Origin: Pseudeuparius sepicola
Lineage: Eukaryota; Arthropoda; Insecta; Coleoptera; Anthribidae
DNA length: 64,000 bases
Assembly (NCBI GenBank): GCA_963920635.1
Contig: OY987303.1
Location: 55,303,223-55,367,222 of the forward strand
Direction: 5' to 3'
The notes under the pieces were generated by a model. That model did not search any database. It worked only from the letters and a program-made list of their open reading frames with translations, and was not told the origin of the DNA. Shown here piece by piece: positions 1 to 10,309 of the stretch (the stretch's first letter is position 1; each line of letters begins with the position of its first letter). The position numbers and the translations under genes are program-made.

Positions 1-71
1 GTTGTGGCAAAATGTCCTTAAATGAATCAAAACTTAAACGATTTTTGAGCAAAAACTAATGAGGAGCATTT

Positions 72-1091
72 TTAATAACGGGTATTACCCCCGCGAGCTC
101 GAATGATTGCATGCATTCTCCGTGGCATGCCTAAAATCAAATGGCGAATGTCCTCTTGAGGAATAAGGTCCCATTCCTCTAAAAGAGCTTGTTTCAACTG
201 ATTTATGGTTAAAGGAGCAGGAACACGACTTCGCATTCTTCGTCCAAGCATGTCCCAAACATGTTCAATCGGGTTCGCATCTGGACTTAACGCTGGCCAC
301 TCCAAAACAGGAATGTTTACATCATTTAAATACTGTTGAGTGATTCTTGCGGTATGAGGTCTGGCATTATCATGCATCAGAAGAAAGTTATTTCCAATAA
401 AATCAACATACGGGACAACAAAATCTTGGACAATTTCATCAATGTACCTGGCAGCAGTTAAGCAGCCTCTTGGAACGATGTACAACTCAGTGTGTGCCTC
501 CAGAGAAATTCCAGCCCACACCATTACTGAACCTCCTTGGTATCTTACTCTAGGACTGAAGGTACATTCTGCAAAACGCTCTTGTGGTCTTCGCCATACT
601 CTCTCGCCACCATCTGGAGATCGCAGGCTAAACCTGGACTCATCAGTAAATAAAATTCGCCCCCAATCATTTTCACCCCAGTGCTCATGATTTCTGGCAA
701 ACCGAAGTCGCGCAACACGATGACGCCTAAGAAGCTCTGGACCTGTTGCAGGTCTACGACTGGTAAGATTGGCTTCTCCAAGTCTTCGTCTCACTGTACG
801 TTCGCTTACATTGGTATTCCGAACATGATGAAGTCTATTTCTGATTTCCACAGCTGTAGCACGACGATCTCGTAGACTTTGCAAGAGGATGAAGCGATCA
901 TCATGAGCGTTAGTTTTTCGTTGGGGACCAGTTCCAGGTCGTCTGGTGTAAGCTCTAGTTTCCAAAAAACGTGTATAAATACGGTGCACAGTGCTATTGA
1001 ATACGGCATATTGTTGGGCAACATATCGCTCAGTTCTTCCGTCTTGAAGCAACGCAACAATAGCAGCCGCTGTTTCAGGATTAACAGCCAT
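72..1091 (-). CDS. Tc1-like DD34E transposase, intact ORF
   Basis: This 339-residue ORF begins at an ATG and has no internal stop. It has the layout of a Tc1/mariner transposase, which cuts and pastes its own element at TA sites in the nucleus. The N-terminal ~110 residues form paired helix-turn-helix-type DNA-binding regions, with a basic RRPGTG linker at about residues 50-55. The DDE domain shows FTDES (D150), MHDNARPH (D241) and NPIEHVW (E276). There are exactly 34 residues between D241 and E276, which defines DD34E. The length matches active Tc1 family members (about 340). No neighbouring gene is evident. The terminal repeats are uncertain: the window starts only 71 bases beyond the stop codon, although a weak TTAAACG-type similarity exists between about 35-50 and 1249-1270. 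The family call is firm; whether the element is still mobile is unknown. Confidence 0.93.
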   Translation of the reverse strand: MAVNPETAAAIVALLQDGRTERYVAQQYAVFNSTVHRIYTRFLETRAYTRRPGTGPQRKTNAHDDRFILLQSLRDRRATAVEIRNRLHHVRNTNVSERTVRRRLGEANLTSRRPATGPELLRRHRVARLRFARNHEHWGENDWGRILFTDESRFSLRSPDGGERVWRRPQERFAECTFSPRVRYQGGSVMVWAGISLEAHTELYIVPRGCLTAARYIDEIVQDFVVPYVDFIGNNFLLMHDNARPHTARITQQYLNDVNIPVLEWPALSPDANPIEHVWDMLGRRMRSRVPAPLTINQLKQALLEEWDLIPQEDIRHLILGMPRRMHAIIRARGGNTRY

Positions 1092-1099
1092 ATTTTTAC

Positions 1100-2570
1100 C
1101 TTAAATAAACGCAGTACAGCTTTGAACTGTTTCACTTCTTTAAACTCAGACTTGTCAAAACAATAAAAACAAAAGAAAAGTCATGGCCAACTAAGACTTG
1201 TGTACTTTTTAATTTTTGGAAATTTTTATTCAAAACAGTCTAGCCTTGCTTTTCAAATAAACGTTTAATTGTTGTTAGATATTACTTAAAACATGTTGTT
1301 GTTTGCTTTTAACTTATTATAATAATAAACCATTGCAAAGTATTAAAATTTTACATTTTTTAAATAAAAATTATAAGTGCTCCGTTTTTCGTGCCGGTGA
1401 GTGTAGTATTATCACTGTCACTGACGACATTTTTTTAACAAGCAGTAACTTTTTGTAGTACATAAAGAAATATCGTAGTAAATAACATTCAAGAAAAGGT
1501 TTGGGAAATACAAGTTGTTTAGAAGAGTACCTACCTAATTTGAAGAGAAATTTGCAGATCATATTTTGTGTAGGTAACAAAATTTTAATAGAATACTTGA
1601 TGAAATTTTACAAACTTAATAAAACAATTCCTGGACACTTGCCTAAGACCCTACGATTATTTAATAAATATATATTTACGTAATTAGCAAGTTATTAGAC
1701 TTTCTTTGAAATTTGGCGGAAAACATAGCGATACCACTGAAGTGTTCTGAGACATAACCTTATTCGGCAGTGAAAGTTGCAAGGAAAGTTGAAATTTCAA
1801 AATTCTAACCTCAAACTCCCAGACTTATGATGCCCCGTGCAACCACTTTTCGTGTTGATTGATTCCTTCCTCCATCGACGATTTTAGTCAAGAAGGGTTT
1901 TTTCGTAAATACTTATTCAATCGTTTTTCTGCCTTCAAGATGGTCCCTAGGCCGAGGTTCTCTCTTTATTAATAACTCATAATACTGTATTCTTACTACA
2001 ACGTAGGTACAAACCTTTGCAGTTGTATCCCATGGATTTCGGCAGAAGATGCTAACAGCACCCAATTTCGGCAAATTACGGATTGTCCTTTCAGGGTCCA
2101 TGTCCATGACACTTACCTTACCTTACACATCTAACAACACGATAACTAGGTCCACAAACAATATATAATAGTAAATATCAATAACAAACTATAATAAATG
2201 GCACAGATATTATCTACTAATATTTTGATTTAGCGAAATACGGAATGGCAGTTGGCATCACGGGATGTCATCTGCCAATTAGAAAACCATACGTGTTAGA
2301 TGACATGTGGATATATGAATATGGTTAGATGCCTAGGTGGGCGGGTAACGTTGCCAAATGCGCGAATATTTCCCCCATTATTGGTACCTGAATATTTATA
2401 GTATGTTCCGTATACAGATATTTTAACTAAAGTGTTACGTGGCAGAGATGAAGGATATAGTTTCCAGCGTGTGCAGCATAAACAGACACCATTTTGATAT
2501 AGAGGAGTCAATATACAGAACATGTTCGTAATAAAAAGTCTTTATGTGACAAAATTTGTGTGTGCAATTG
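1100..2570. other. AT-rich stretch without recognised genes
   Basis: Short ORFs here are all below 80 codons and show no recognisable motif. Bases just after 1091 are probably the 5' untranslated and terminal part of the Tc1-like element. Nothing else stands out. Confidence 0.4.
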
Positions 2571-2582
2571 CGTTAGTTAAAG

Positions 2583-2609
2583 CCACTGAACTATATTATA
2601 GTTCAGTGG
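2583..2609. repeat. Perfect 13-bp-arm palindrome
   Basis: The arm CCACTGAACTATA is followed, after one base, by its exact reverse complement. In RNA this would be a strong hairpin. It may be the relic of a foldback element; no terminator or regulatory role can be assigned. Confidence 0.6.
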
Positions 2610-2934
2610 TTAAAGCTCAAAGGTTTCAATACATTAAGTAACAGATATTCATAGGCAAGCTGGAGATACTTGAATAGAAAACTGCAATTTGCTTTTGTTC
2701 CAAGAATGATTGCAAACGGGCACCGGCAACGTTACACTTCCGTTTCTCCTGAGAGGCACAGAGTTGCCACGTTTGGCGTTCTGGAGAATAGAACGACGAA
2801 ACTGTAGATTTCAGCCTGAACAAAATTGTGCAACTTTGTCTTTAATTAGCATAAAAATAAGGGTTAAAAGCCTTTGTTTCATTTATTACGTGTTACGTTG
2901 GTGCATCTACTGTAAACAGAGTATAATTTTAGAG

Positions 2935-4090
2935 CAATTAAAAATATTGTCAAGTACCCTATTATTCTTGGAGACTTCAATATTGATATTTCAAAAAGTT
3001 GATTTTTTTATGACAAAAATTATCTAGATGAATGTGTTTTGAGACTTTGCATTTTACAACAAATCAGGGAATATAAATACAAGAACTGCCAAAATAGTTC
3101 AACAACTATTGATCTACTATAATAAACAAAAAAGTTTTTCGGTTTTAAAGTTCATTACCAAGTATTTCAAATCATAATATAATTGCGATGACACATTTTC
3201 AGCTCAGATTATGCGATTATAAATCAGTTAACCTAACCAACGATGTAGATGTTATGGCTGAAACATACAATAAACAAATTATAAGTGCACTAGAATCACT
3301 AGATACAGTGTGTTTCACTTCAAGTCGAGACAATTCATTATTTTTTTTTACGGGTTGACCGATTTTCAAAAACTTTGCTGTAACTAGTGCTCCGAAAGAT
3401 CTACATTTTGATACAATTTTTTTCAGATTTATCTGTTCCATGACCTACTACGATCAAAATTATACCCCCAAAAACTGCAAAAGTACATTAGGCATTTTTT
3501 TAGGAAAAAAATGAACAGCACAGTCGTATTGACCATACCCGAAAACCCCACATACCAAGTTTCACGGTCATAACTTATACAGGGCGTTCACAAAATAGCT
3601 TCAAACATACCAAACATACGGTTTTTCGGAGTACTCTGTACTGTATCTGTAATTATTTCACTTTGTAGTTTGATTAGGGCTCACATAAACTATCAATTCC
3701 CACGATTTCATGGCCCTGCCTTAGACATTTAAACAAAATAATTCAAAGGCAATAGAGACAATTCAAGGAGTACCCCAGGGTTTAGTTTTAGAACCTTTAC
3801 TCTATATTTTACATAAATGATTTGGTGTAAAGTGTAAACAGTGAAATATTGCAAAATTTAATTGTTTGCTGATGACACGTTAATTTAGTTGGTTGATTTA
3901 AAGATTTAAAAAATGTCAGTTTTGTTTGAAATAAATAAGTTAAAATTAAATTCCAATGAATCAAAATACATAGTTTTATCCAAAATGCTAAACGTGGATG
4001 AAAAAAATTAGTTAAATCTTTCTCTGGAAATAAGTGAACTTGGAGAAGCAGAGTACATAAAACATCTCGGACTATTTTTTGTTTAAATTT
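2935..4090 (+). pseudogene. Decayed LINE ORF2 (Jockey/CR1-like), endonuclease plus RT
   Basis: Pieces of a non-LTR retrotransposon ORF2 occur in order on the plus strand, broken by stops and frameshifts. Near 2960 the reading is YPIILGDFNIDIS, the APE-type endonuclease GDFN motif. It is followed at about 3065-3115 by a segment reading NINTRTAK and SSTTIDL in alternating frames, and at about 3155-3200 by LPSISNHNIIA, the usual endonuclease C-terminal end. Near 3758 comes QGVPQG, then LLYI and YINDL after a one-base shift. At about 3862 FADDTL is the reverse transcriptase active-site motif, then INKLKLNSNESKY and EYIKHLGLFF. In a live element this protein nicks DNA and copies its RNA into the genome. 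The order and spacing are right for the Jockey/CR1 group; the exact clade cannot be told. It is non-functional. Confidence 0.82.
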
Positions 4091-4099
4091 TTGTTATGA

Positions 4100-4700
4100 T
4101 TTTTTTTTGGAAAACGGGTAAATCTAGTAATTTGAATTTTGGTATACGTTACCAGCAAGTTGGAAGATTCTTTACGGTAGAATTACTTTTTGCACCCTAT
4201 GGATCCAAAAAATCGGAAATACCTTTTTGTTCGTCTTTTTTACAACTTTTTATTTAACTTGCTCTGGTTGTGTTTGTATGTACTGAAATCTTACATCTGA
4301 ATTTTAAACCACTTGCACCCAACCAATTGAGCTGAAATTTTGCATACACTTTTGATTCTAGTGACAATGCATACTCAGTATTGTGATTTTTTCACAATGG
4401 CCGCCACTTCAAGATGGCGGATGATGTATTTTTTGTCAACCCTTTTAATATGGGTAGCAAATGAAAGGGCTTGAAAAGTAGAAAACGATAAAGTTAGTGA
4501 CATCACAGTAAATTCAATATGGGTATCAAATGAAAGCGCTCAACGAGAAGAAAACAATGAAGTGAATGAAGTCACAGTAAATCCAATATGGCGGATGCCC
4601 CAAGATGGCGGACTGAATTTATTTACCACCCTCCTGACATTGGAATCAAATAGATAATAAAAAGCACAAAATAAAAAAAATAATTCATTTTAGTACATGG
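4100..4700. repeat. Decayed repeat with duplicated 'caagatggcgga' motifs
   Basis: The stretch contains two near-identical phrases of the type 'atatgggtagcaaatgaaag' (about 4450 and 4518) and repeated 'caagatggcgga' (about 4412 and 4603). It has no coding potential. This looks like an internal part of a non-autonomous DNA element, but I see no boundaries. Confidence 0.35.
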
Positions 4701-5287
4701 CTTAAATAAAAGCTTATTTTTTAAATGTTTTTTTTTATTATTTTTTATAGAGTGGATTAGTGACGAATGTGTTAAAATTTGGTGACAAAAAAATTAATTT
4801 GTTTTTAACCCAAACATGTTCTATCGTACCAAAAAAAAGTTGGTGCAAAGTTGCTTGGAGAAAGTGGCACCTAACAAAACGGTCAAAATCTCAGAGCATA
4901 CCTGCTCTTGGTCCTAGACTCTAGAGCCGTTCTAAGGCAACTTTCCGACCTTACCGTCCGTATCTGAATTAGCTACGCAGAAAACGTGGGTCGTAGATGG
5001 CCCTGGGGCCCATGCGACGCCATCTTTTCTCGAGAGATGCTCTCCCGACAGGACATTACACGGTAATCGTGTCGGTTTTCGTCTTTTTTCTGTATTTTGA
5101 GGAACGGGGTGGGCTGGTAAGCCACACCAGAGGGTACTAGGGAACACCGTGCGGCCACTGTCCGCATTATAAAGATGTCATGTTTCCGTAAAAAGCTTTT
5201 TTATATGGTGTACTTAGGTGTGGAAATAACCTAAAAGATACCTACTTTATTTCGGACCCACCGTACTCCATAGATAGAGATCATATA

Positions 5288-6141
5288 CAGTGTGTCCACG
5301 GATGGACTTAACTATACTTGTAAAATTTTTTATTTTCAATTCTTAGAAAAGAAGTCATTCTTCATAAAAAAATCTGCTTGTTCTTCAAATAAAATTGGCA
5401 TGGAAAAAGTTTACTTATACTGGGTGACCAGAAAATTAAAGAAACGTTAATTAGCATAAGAGTAAACTACCTCTATTTGTAGAGATAATGAAAAAAGTTG
5501 TGATAAGTTACTTAAGTGTACAAAATTTCAAAGCGTTAGGCTTACTTTGATTTTTTGATTGTATTCTCTTTTTTGTCAAATAAATGGTTTTCTATAAAAA
5601 GTACGACAAAACTGTATTAAGAAAACTTCCCCAGAATGGAAAACTGCGCATGATGACAAAATTTTACGATTCTAGGCCTACTTTGTATTTTGGAAAATAT
5701 TGGAGGAAACGCAAAGTGGGCCTAGGATTGTCAAAAAATTTTCCATCATACACAGTTTCCTATTCTGAGTAACTTTTATTTATAAGTCTTTTATTTGTCT
5801 TACTACCTACAGAAAATTATTTAATCCAAGAAAAACAAGAAAAAATCAAAAAGTCTAAGTAGGCCTAACGCTTTGAAATCTTGTACACTTAAGTAGCTTA
5901 CCACACTGAGCAAATTTTCTTTATAACTTTTTTCATTATCTCTACAAATAGAGGTAGTTTACTCTTATGCTAATTAACGTTTCTTTAATTTTCTGGTCAC
6001 CCAGTATAAATAATGTCAACTTTTTCCATGCCAATTTTATTTTAATAACAAGCACACTTTTTTTATGAAGGATGACTTTTTTCGAAGAATTGAAAATAAA
6101 AAATTTTACATGTATAGTTAAGTCCATCCGTGGACACACTG
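5288..6141. mobile_element. Palindromic TA-flanked MITE/foldback, 854 bp
   Basis: The two ends are CAGTGTGTCCACGGATGG and its complement, and each is flanked by TA, the Tc1/mariner target signature. The inverted repeat continues inward for roughly 280 bases on each side (about 5288-5580 and 5860-6141), with small mismatches, around a spacer with the shared phrases 'tattaagaaaactt' and 'ctaggcctacttt'. There is no coding region. It is non-autonomous and presumably was moved by a Tc1/mariner-type enzyme. Confidence 0.85.
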
Positions 6142-6904
6142 TATATAGGTAGAGTGCTGGACGATGTTTTTTATACATAGGATGCGCGGAAAATTTTTGA
6201 CGAATTTAAAATCATAAAATAGTAAAAAATAGTAATAAGTAGGCCCAGTGGACATGCGCATTTGCGATTTGAGGTAGTGTTTTGTGAAACTTGACACTTT
6301 TGACATCCATTTGACAGCAACAAACTAAGTATAGTCTATACCGTTGTTTCCATCCTAGACGCTTTGTGGCATAATTTTTTCGATTTTCAGCTAATTATTA
6401 ATAGTTTCTTCGCGTTTTAGTTGAGTGTTTTATCTAAAAGTGATCATCTCGAATATGTTCTGCTTATTTTACACCAGAGTGTTTAAAAACGAAATGAGTC
6501 AAAACGCAGCTAATTGAAAATGCGGTACCAACTCTTCTATTAAAACCACCTAAACCTTCATTTAAATAAGTATATTAACATGATTGTGGTGTAAGAAACT
6601 ATTAGTAGCTTATTTGTTTTAGTGTTAAAGTTATAAAGGTAGACGAAAACAAGTCAAGTTTTAGCATCAGTGAAGTAAATTCTAGTAGTTTGGACGAAAC
6701 TAGTTTTACAAGTGAGGGGTTCCATTCCAAAACTCGCCTTATCCAGTTTTTACAGAAAATGATATACCAATGCATATAGCATTTGGTAATAATCTTCCAT
6801 GAGGTAAGCTATTAATAACGTCTCAAAATCCATCTTATCCTACGTAAAAAGCATATCGAATTTCAAGCATCATTCCATAACTTTCCTTGTCCATCGCCTC
6901 TATC

Positions 6905-8575
6905 ATGTCAAAACTCGCCATATCCAGGCGACCAATAGAAACTCCGAATTTGGATCACGTGACCGTAAAATTTATTACCAAATGGAAGAAAAATATTGCA
7001 AAATCGAAAAGGTAAGGCACAATACACGTTTCTAATGTAAGCAATTTAGGTTAGTTTTAATTTTTTTGTAGATATGCTCCTTTGCGACTACCTGCTTTCC
7101 CGAAATGCAAACATTCAACGGGAAAAACCTATCGCTGTTCAATACTCACAATGCACAATATTAAAGAGTTCCATGGCTTATTTTATTCTCTGAAAACGAA
7201 AACTGAACAAGACAACTTTATCTTAAAGTATATGTCCATCGGTGTCCCTTTAAGAGCTAGAGCAAAGAAAGCAGGATCGTCCAGAAAGTCGGTAGCTATC
7301 AAGTACTTTGTGAAAATTAGGGAAACTAAGAACTTCAAAGTACAGGTATGTCAAAATGCATTTAAGGACATTCTTCAAGTTTCCAAGGATCGCATTCAAA
7401 GAATTGGGAGGTCATTTTTACATACTGGCTTGCCCGTGAAAGAAAATCGGGGTGGTTCAAAACAAAAGCCCATTTATGCTCAAAAGAAAGAGGCTGTTAA
7501 AAATTTTATTGAAAAATTGCAATGTTCTGATGTACACTATTGTAGAGAACAAAGTAGCCGACAGTATTTGGCTTCTGATTTATCTATTAATAAGCTGCTG
7601 GCCATGTATAATGATCAAGTACCTGAAATCAATTTAAAAGTTAAAAAGACTTTTTTTAGAAACATATTTTGCCTAGAATATAACATCGGTTTTGGTTCAC
7701 CTGCGTCTGATACGTGCTCCTCTTGCAGCTCTTTGACTGAAAAAATAAAACAAGAGAAGGATAGTGACAAACGTAGTCAGCTTCAAATTGAAAAAAGAAT
7801 TCATACCCTAAAAAGCAAAGCTTTTTTTTGTAAGTTAAAGGAAACAAAGCTAGATATGATCATTTTGTCTTTTGATTGTCAAAAAAACCTGGTCAACCCG
7901 AAAGTACAGGATCAAATTGCCTATTATAGTCGCCAATTGTACACGTACAACTTTACGGTAGTAAAAGGTTCCTCAAAAGCCAAACTTCAACATGATAATG
8001 TATTCATCTACACTTGGATGGAGCATGAATTCCACAAAGGCTCGAATGAAATTGCGTCAGCAGTTTTTCATTGCCTGTCAAGTCTTATTGATTTATCTAT
8101 TTACAACAAGATAAGATTATGTGCCGACGGCTGCGGAGGACAAAATAGAAATTCAACAATGGTCGCAATGTGCATATACTTCCTAGCTAAAAACGCACCA
8201 CCGAACATTAAAGAAATTGAACTGGTATTTCCCATTAGAGGACATTCATTTTTACCATCCGACCGAGTTTTTGGTGTAATAGAAAAGAAATTAAGGAAAA
8301 TCAGTGAAATTACTAACCCTAACACATACATTGATATTTTTCGTGAAAGGGGTACCGTGACTAAGCTGGCAGATTGTGGAGTAAAATCCTGGAAGGAAGT
8401 GGTAAAGCATTATTTGAAAGGTGTCCAATCCTGGCATTTTAAATTTTCAACTGCCAGAAGAATTAGAATTGAAAAAAATGGAGACGCAATAAAAGTTACA
8501 GGGGAAGAAAACTACAACAGTAAAATTTGGTACACATTATTCATTGGACGGTTGCCATTTTGTGCAATAATTTGA
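6905..8575 (+). CDS. Two-exon DUF7869-like protein, putative DDE-type transposase
   Basis: Exon 2 (from 7072) gives about 500 uninterrupted codons. Its apparent start at 7082 is a TTG, but a 60-base intron fits well: donor GTAAGG at 7012, pyrimidine tract, acceptor TTTTTTTGTAG ending 7071. The exon upstream opens with ATG at 6905 (MSKLAISRRP...) and joins in phase 2 to give KSKRYAPLRLPAFPKC. Visible motifs are FYSLKTKTEQDNFI near the N-terminus, a CxxC (TCSSC) at about 7715, LSFDCQ (Asp at 7874), CADGCGGQNRN (Asp at 8126) and RGHSFLPSDRVFGVIEK (His 8243, Glu 8282). This is the pattern of DUF7869-type proteins in arthropods. A D-D-(D/E) catalytic set is my inference. A MITE truncates the C-terminus at 8550, and its terminal repeat supplies the last codons (LPFCAII). 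Reading resumes after it in another frame (YVSNFVGIPEQARKKL). Confidence 0.68.
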
Positions 8576-8864
8576 CCCCGTTCAGATGATCAGCGGCGTA
8601 GATACAAATAGTTACTGTAAATAATTGTATAAAAAAGTAGTACGGTCCTGTGCCAAAAGAAAAAAATTGCCTTTTTTGGATAGCCCATTCAATTTGGAAC
8701 AAAAAGCGCCTCTTGGTATTTTTTTATTTCTGGTACAGTTTCTTCGTAATTTCGTATTTTTTAAACTAGTGCCAAGGTGATTATGCTGGCATTTAAAATA
8801 AAATTATTGTATCTACGCCGCTACTCATCTGAACAGGGCCAAATTATTGCACAAAATGACAACC
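8550..8864. mobile_element. 315-bp MITE with ~57-bp TIRs, inserted in the DUF7869-like ORF
   Basis: The left end GGTTGCCATTTTGTGCAATA... and the right end are inverted copies for about 57 bases, with a few mismatches, up to 'cggcgtagatac'. The interior is about 200 bases of AT-rich non-coding DNA. It lies inside the C-terminal coding part of the flanking gene, so it is younger than that copy. I could not identify a clear target duplication. Confidence 0.8.
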
Positions 8865-8865
8865 C

Positions 8866-9730
8866 ATAATATGTATCAAATTTTGTTGGAATTCCTGAAC
8901 AGGCTCGAAAGAAATTAAAAAAATATTTGGAAAAGTTTCAACACGCTGTATATGGAGAACCAAGCGTTTTTGAGCTAATGTTTATTAAGGATATGTGCTT
9001 ATTTTAGCGAACTCTACCTCGTGTTCTCGGCTCTGACTTTAGATGTGACTCACCCTGTATATTGTATGATCTCTATGCAGTACTCTCTCTTACAATTCCG
9101 AGCTTTCCAAACGAACGAACGCTATTGGTTTCGGGGAAGCCACCAAAGTCCGTTCTGCCTGAACTAAATACCTACTCTGGTGTAATGGTGTTTATACGGA
9201 AGTCTGAACACAGTAGGCGTCGGTTGGCTAATAACAAATGCTAGGCGCGTCCGAGAAACGTTACAATGGCGGAATTATTGGTTTCGCCGCTAGAAGGAGA
9301 AGAAGAAGAAGAAGAAGGGATATAAATCGTCATTTGGAACCTTTTCTCAAACTCCCTGTAGCGTGCCACGCTCGGGCGAGTCTATAAATCTTTCCGGAAT
9401 CGGCGTAAAACGTACGCGAGCAATTATCAATTAAATTATATTACGCTCTACTCGAAAATAATTCAGTGGGCTAAGAATACCATTTGCATACTGGTAAAGC
9501 ATTATTTTAATTGGACAAAAAGATACGGTACAAATGTTAGTCTCTTCTCTGAAATTTGCAGATGGAATGGCAAAATAGAGTCAATAACAGAAGCGAGAAG
9601 AGGTAGAGGAGGCAGTGCAAATTTACAACTGACAATATTTACAATATTGTGTGTGTTCATTTTATACCAAATGACTGAATTGTTACACGTAAAGGCACTA
9701 TGAAAGTTTTGCTGTTATAGGTATACCTAG
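8866..9730. other. Stretch with a (GAA)n microsatellite and no recognised gene
   Basis: The first ~140 bases may be the displaced C-terminus of the DUF7869-like protein. A (GAA)7-type tract lies at about 9296-9317. An inverted CAGGGTGAGTC end flanked by TA at about 9045-9062 suggests the edge of another TA-inserting element. Nothing else is seen. Confidence 0.4.
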
Positions 9731-9871
9731 TACGGTGAATAGCTAGTTTACGGCTGTGTAGTTTTACTTAGTAGATAAAATAACGAGTTTTGCAGCCAGA
9801 AAGGTATATATTAACTTCTTTTTATAATACCAAGCTTTCGCTCTACTTGATATATATATGACTAGTTGATA

Positions 9872-9917
9872 TAAGGTTATGTTAGAAATAACCTTAGTTG
9901 ATATAAGGTTATGTTAC
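9872..9917 (+). repeat. Short tandem duplication 'agttgatataaggttatgtta'-type
   Basis: A phrase of about 21 bases occurs twice, separated by 'gaaataacctt', inside the Penelope-like fragment. It looks like a local slippage duplication. Confidence 0.6.
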
Positions 9918-10210
9918 AACCTTGTATCACACCAAGTTTTCTGACACTTTTTGATGATAACCTAAAAAACATTTTTTCTTATTATAAATTTATCTTTTGT
10001 TTTTTGAAACTAAATTACCTTATTAACAAAAAAACAATTACAAACAAAATTGACGGTATAAATTTTCACACGAAATTATGTAAAAACCTTTTTCTGGCCC
10101 TTTTAAACCTAAAATCTATCTGGTTTTAATATTGGTAAAAAACTTCAACATAATTGTGAGTAAAATTTCAACCTTTTCTCAATATTTTCTAATAATTTAA
10201 GTAATTTTCT

Positions 10211-10252
10211 AGCCCTGATGAAGGTCACGAAGTAGACCGAAAGCTTGGTATT
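10211..10252 (+). ncRNA. Hammerhead-like ribozyme core
   Basis: CTGATGA at 10215-10221 is followed by a four-base-pair stem II (GGTC 10223-10226 with GACC 10235-10238, eight-base loop), then GAAA at 10239-10242 and GCTTGGTA. These are the conserved core and stem II of a hammerhead self-cleaving RNA. Penelope-like elements are known to carry such motifs with a minimal helix III. Helices I and III are not convincing in this copy, so cleavage activity is doubtful. Confidence 0.5.
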
Positions 10253-10309
10253 ATAAAAAGAAGTTAATATATACCTTTCTGGCTGCAAAACTCGTTATTT
10301 TACCTAGTA

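Larger units (their letters stand above)
6160..9050 (+). mobile_element. Probable DNA transposon carrying the DUF7869-like gene (ends approximate)
   Basis: The leader of the gene (about 6163-6712) recurs, inverted and roughly 85-90% identical by eye, at 45750-46308. The gene neighbourhood is therefore repetitive and mobile rather than a single-copy host locus. The left edge is suggested by where that homology stops. The right edge is not determined; sequence beyond the inserted MITE (8865 to about 9005) still reads like coding sequence. No terminal repeats were found by eye. Confidence 0.5.
9738..10300. mobile_element. Penelope-like retroelement fragment with inverted arms and 14-bp TSD
   Basis: The copy is bounded by identical 14-bp TACCTAGTACGGTG at 9724-9737 and 10301-10314. 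Inside, about 65 bases at 9777-9845 (aacgagttttgcagccag...) reappear inverted at 10232-10300. A 39-base tail lies outside the inverted arm on the left. The right arm contains a hammerhead-like core. A second insertion at 57930-58834 has the same architecture (14-bp TSD, inverted arms, one-sided tail of similar length) and carries a GIY-YIG domain, which supports the Penelope assignment here. No coding region remains in this copy. Confidence 0.6.

Noticed and set aside
442..1166. Plus- and minus-strand ORFs inside 72-1091
   Set aside because: Shadows of the Tc1-like transposase frame.
9296..9317. (GAA)n tract as a regulatory element
   Set aside because: A short microsatellite with no supporting context.
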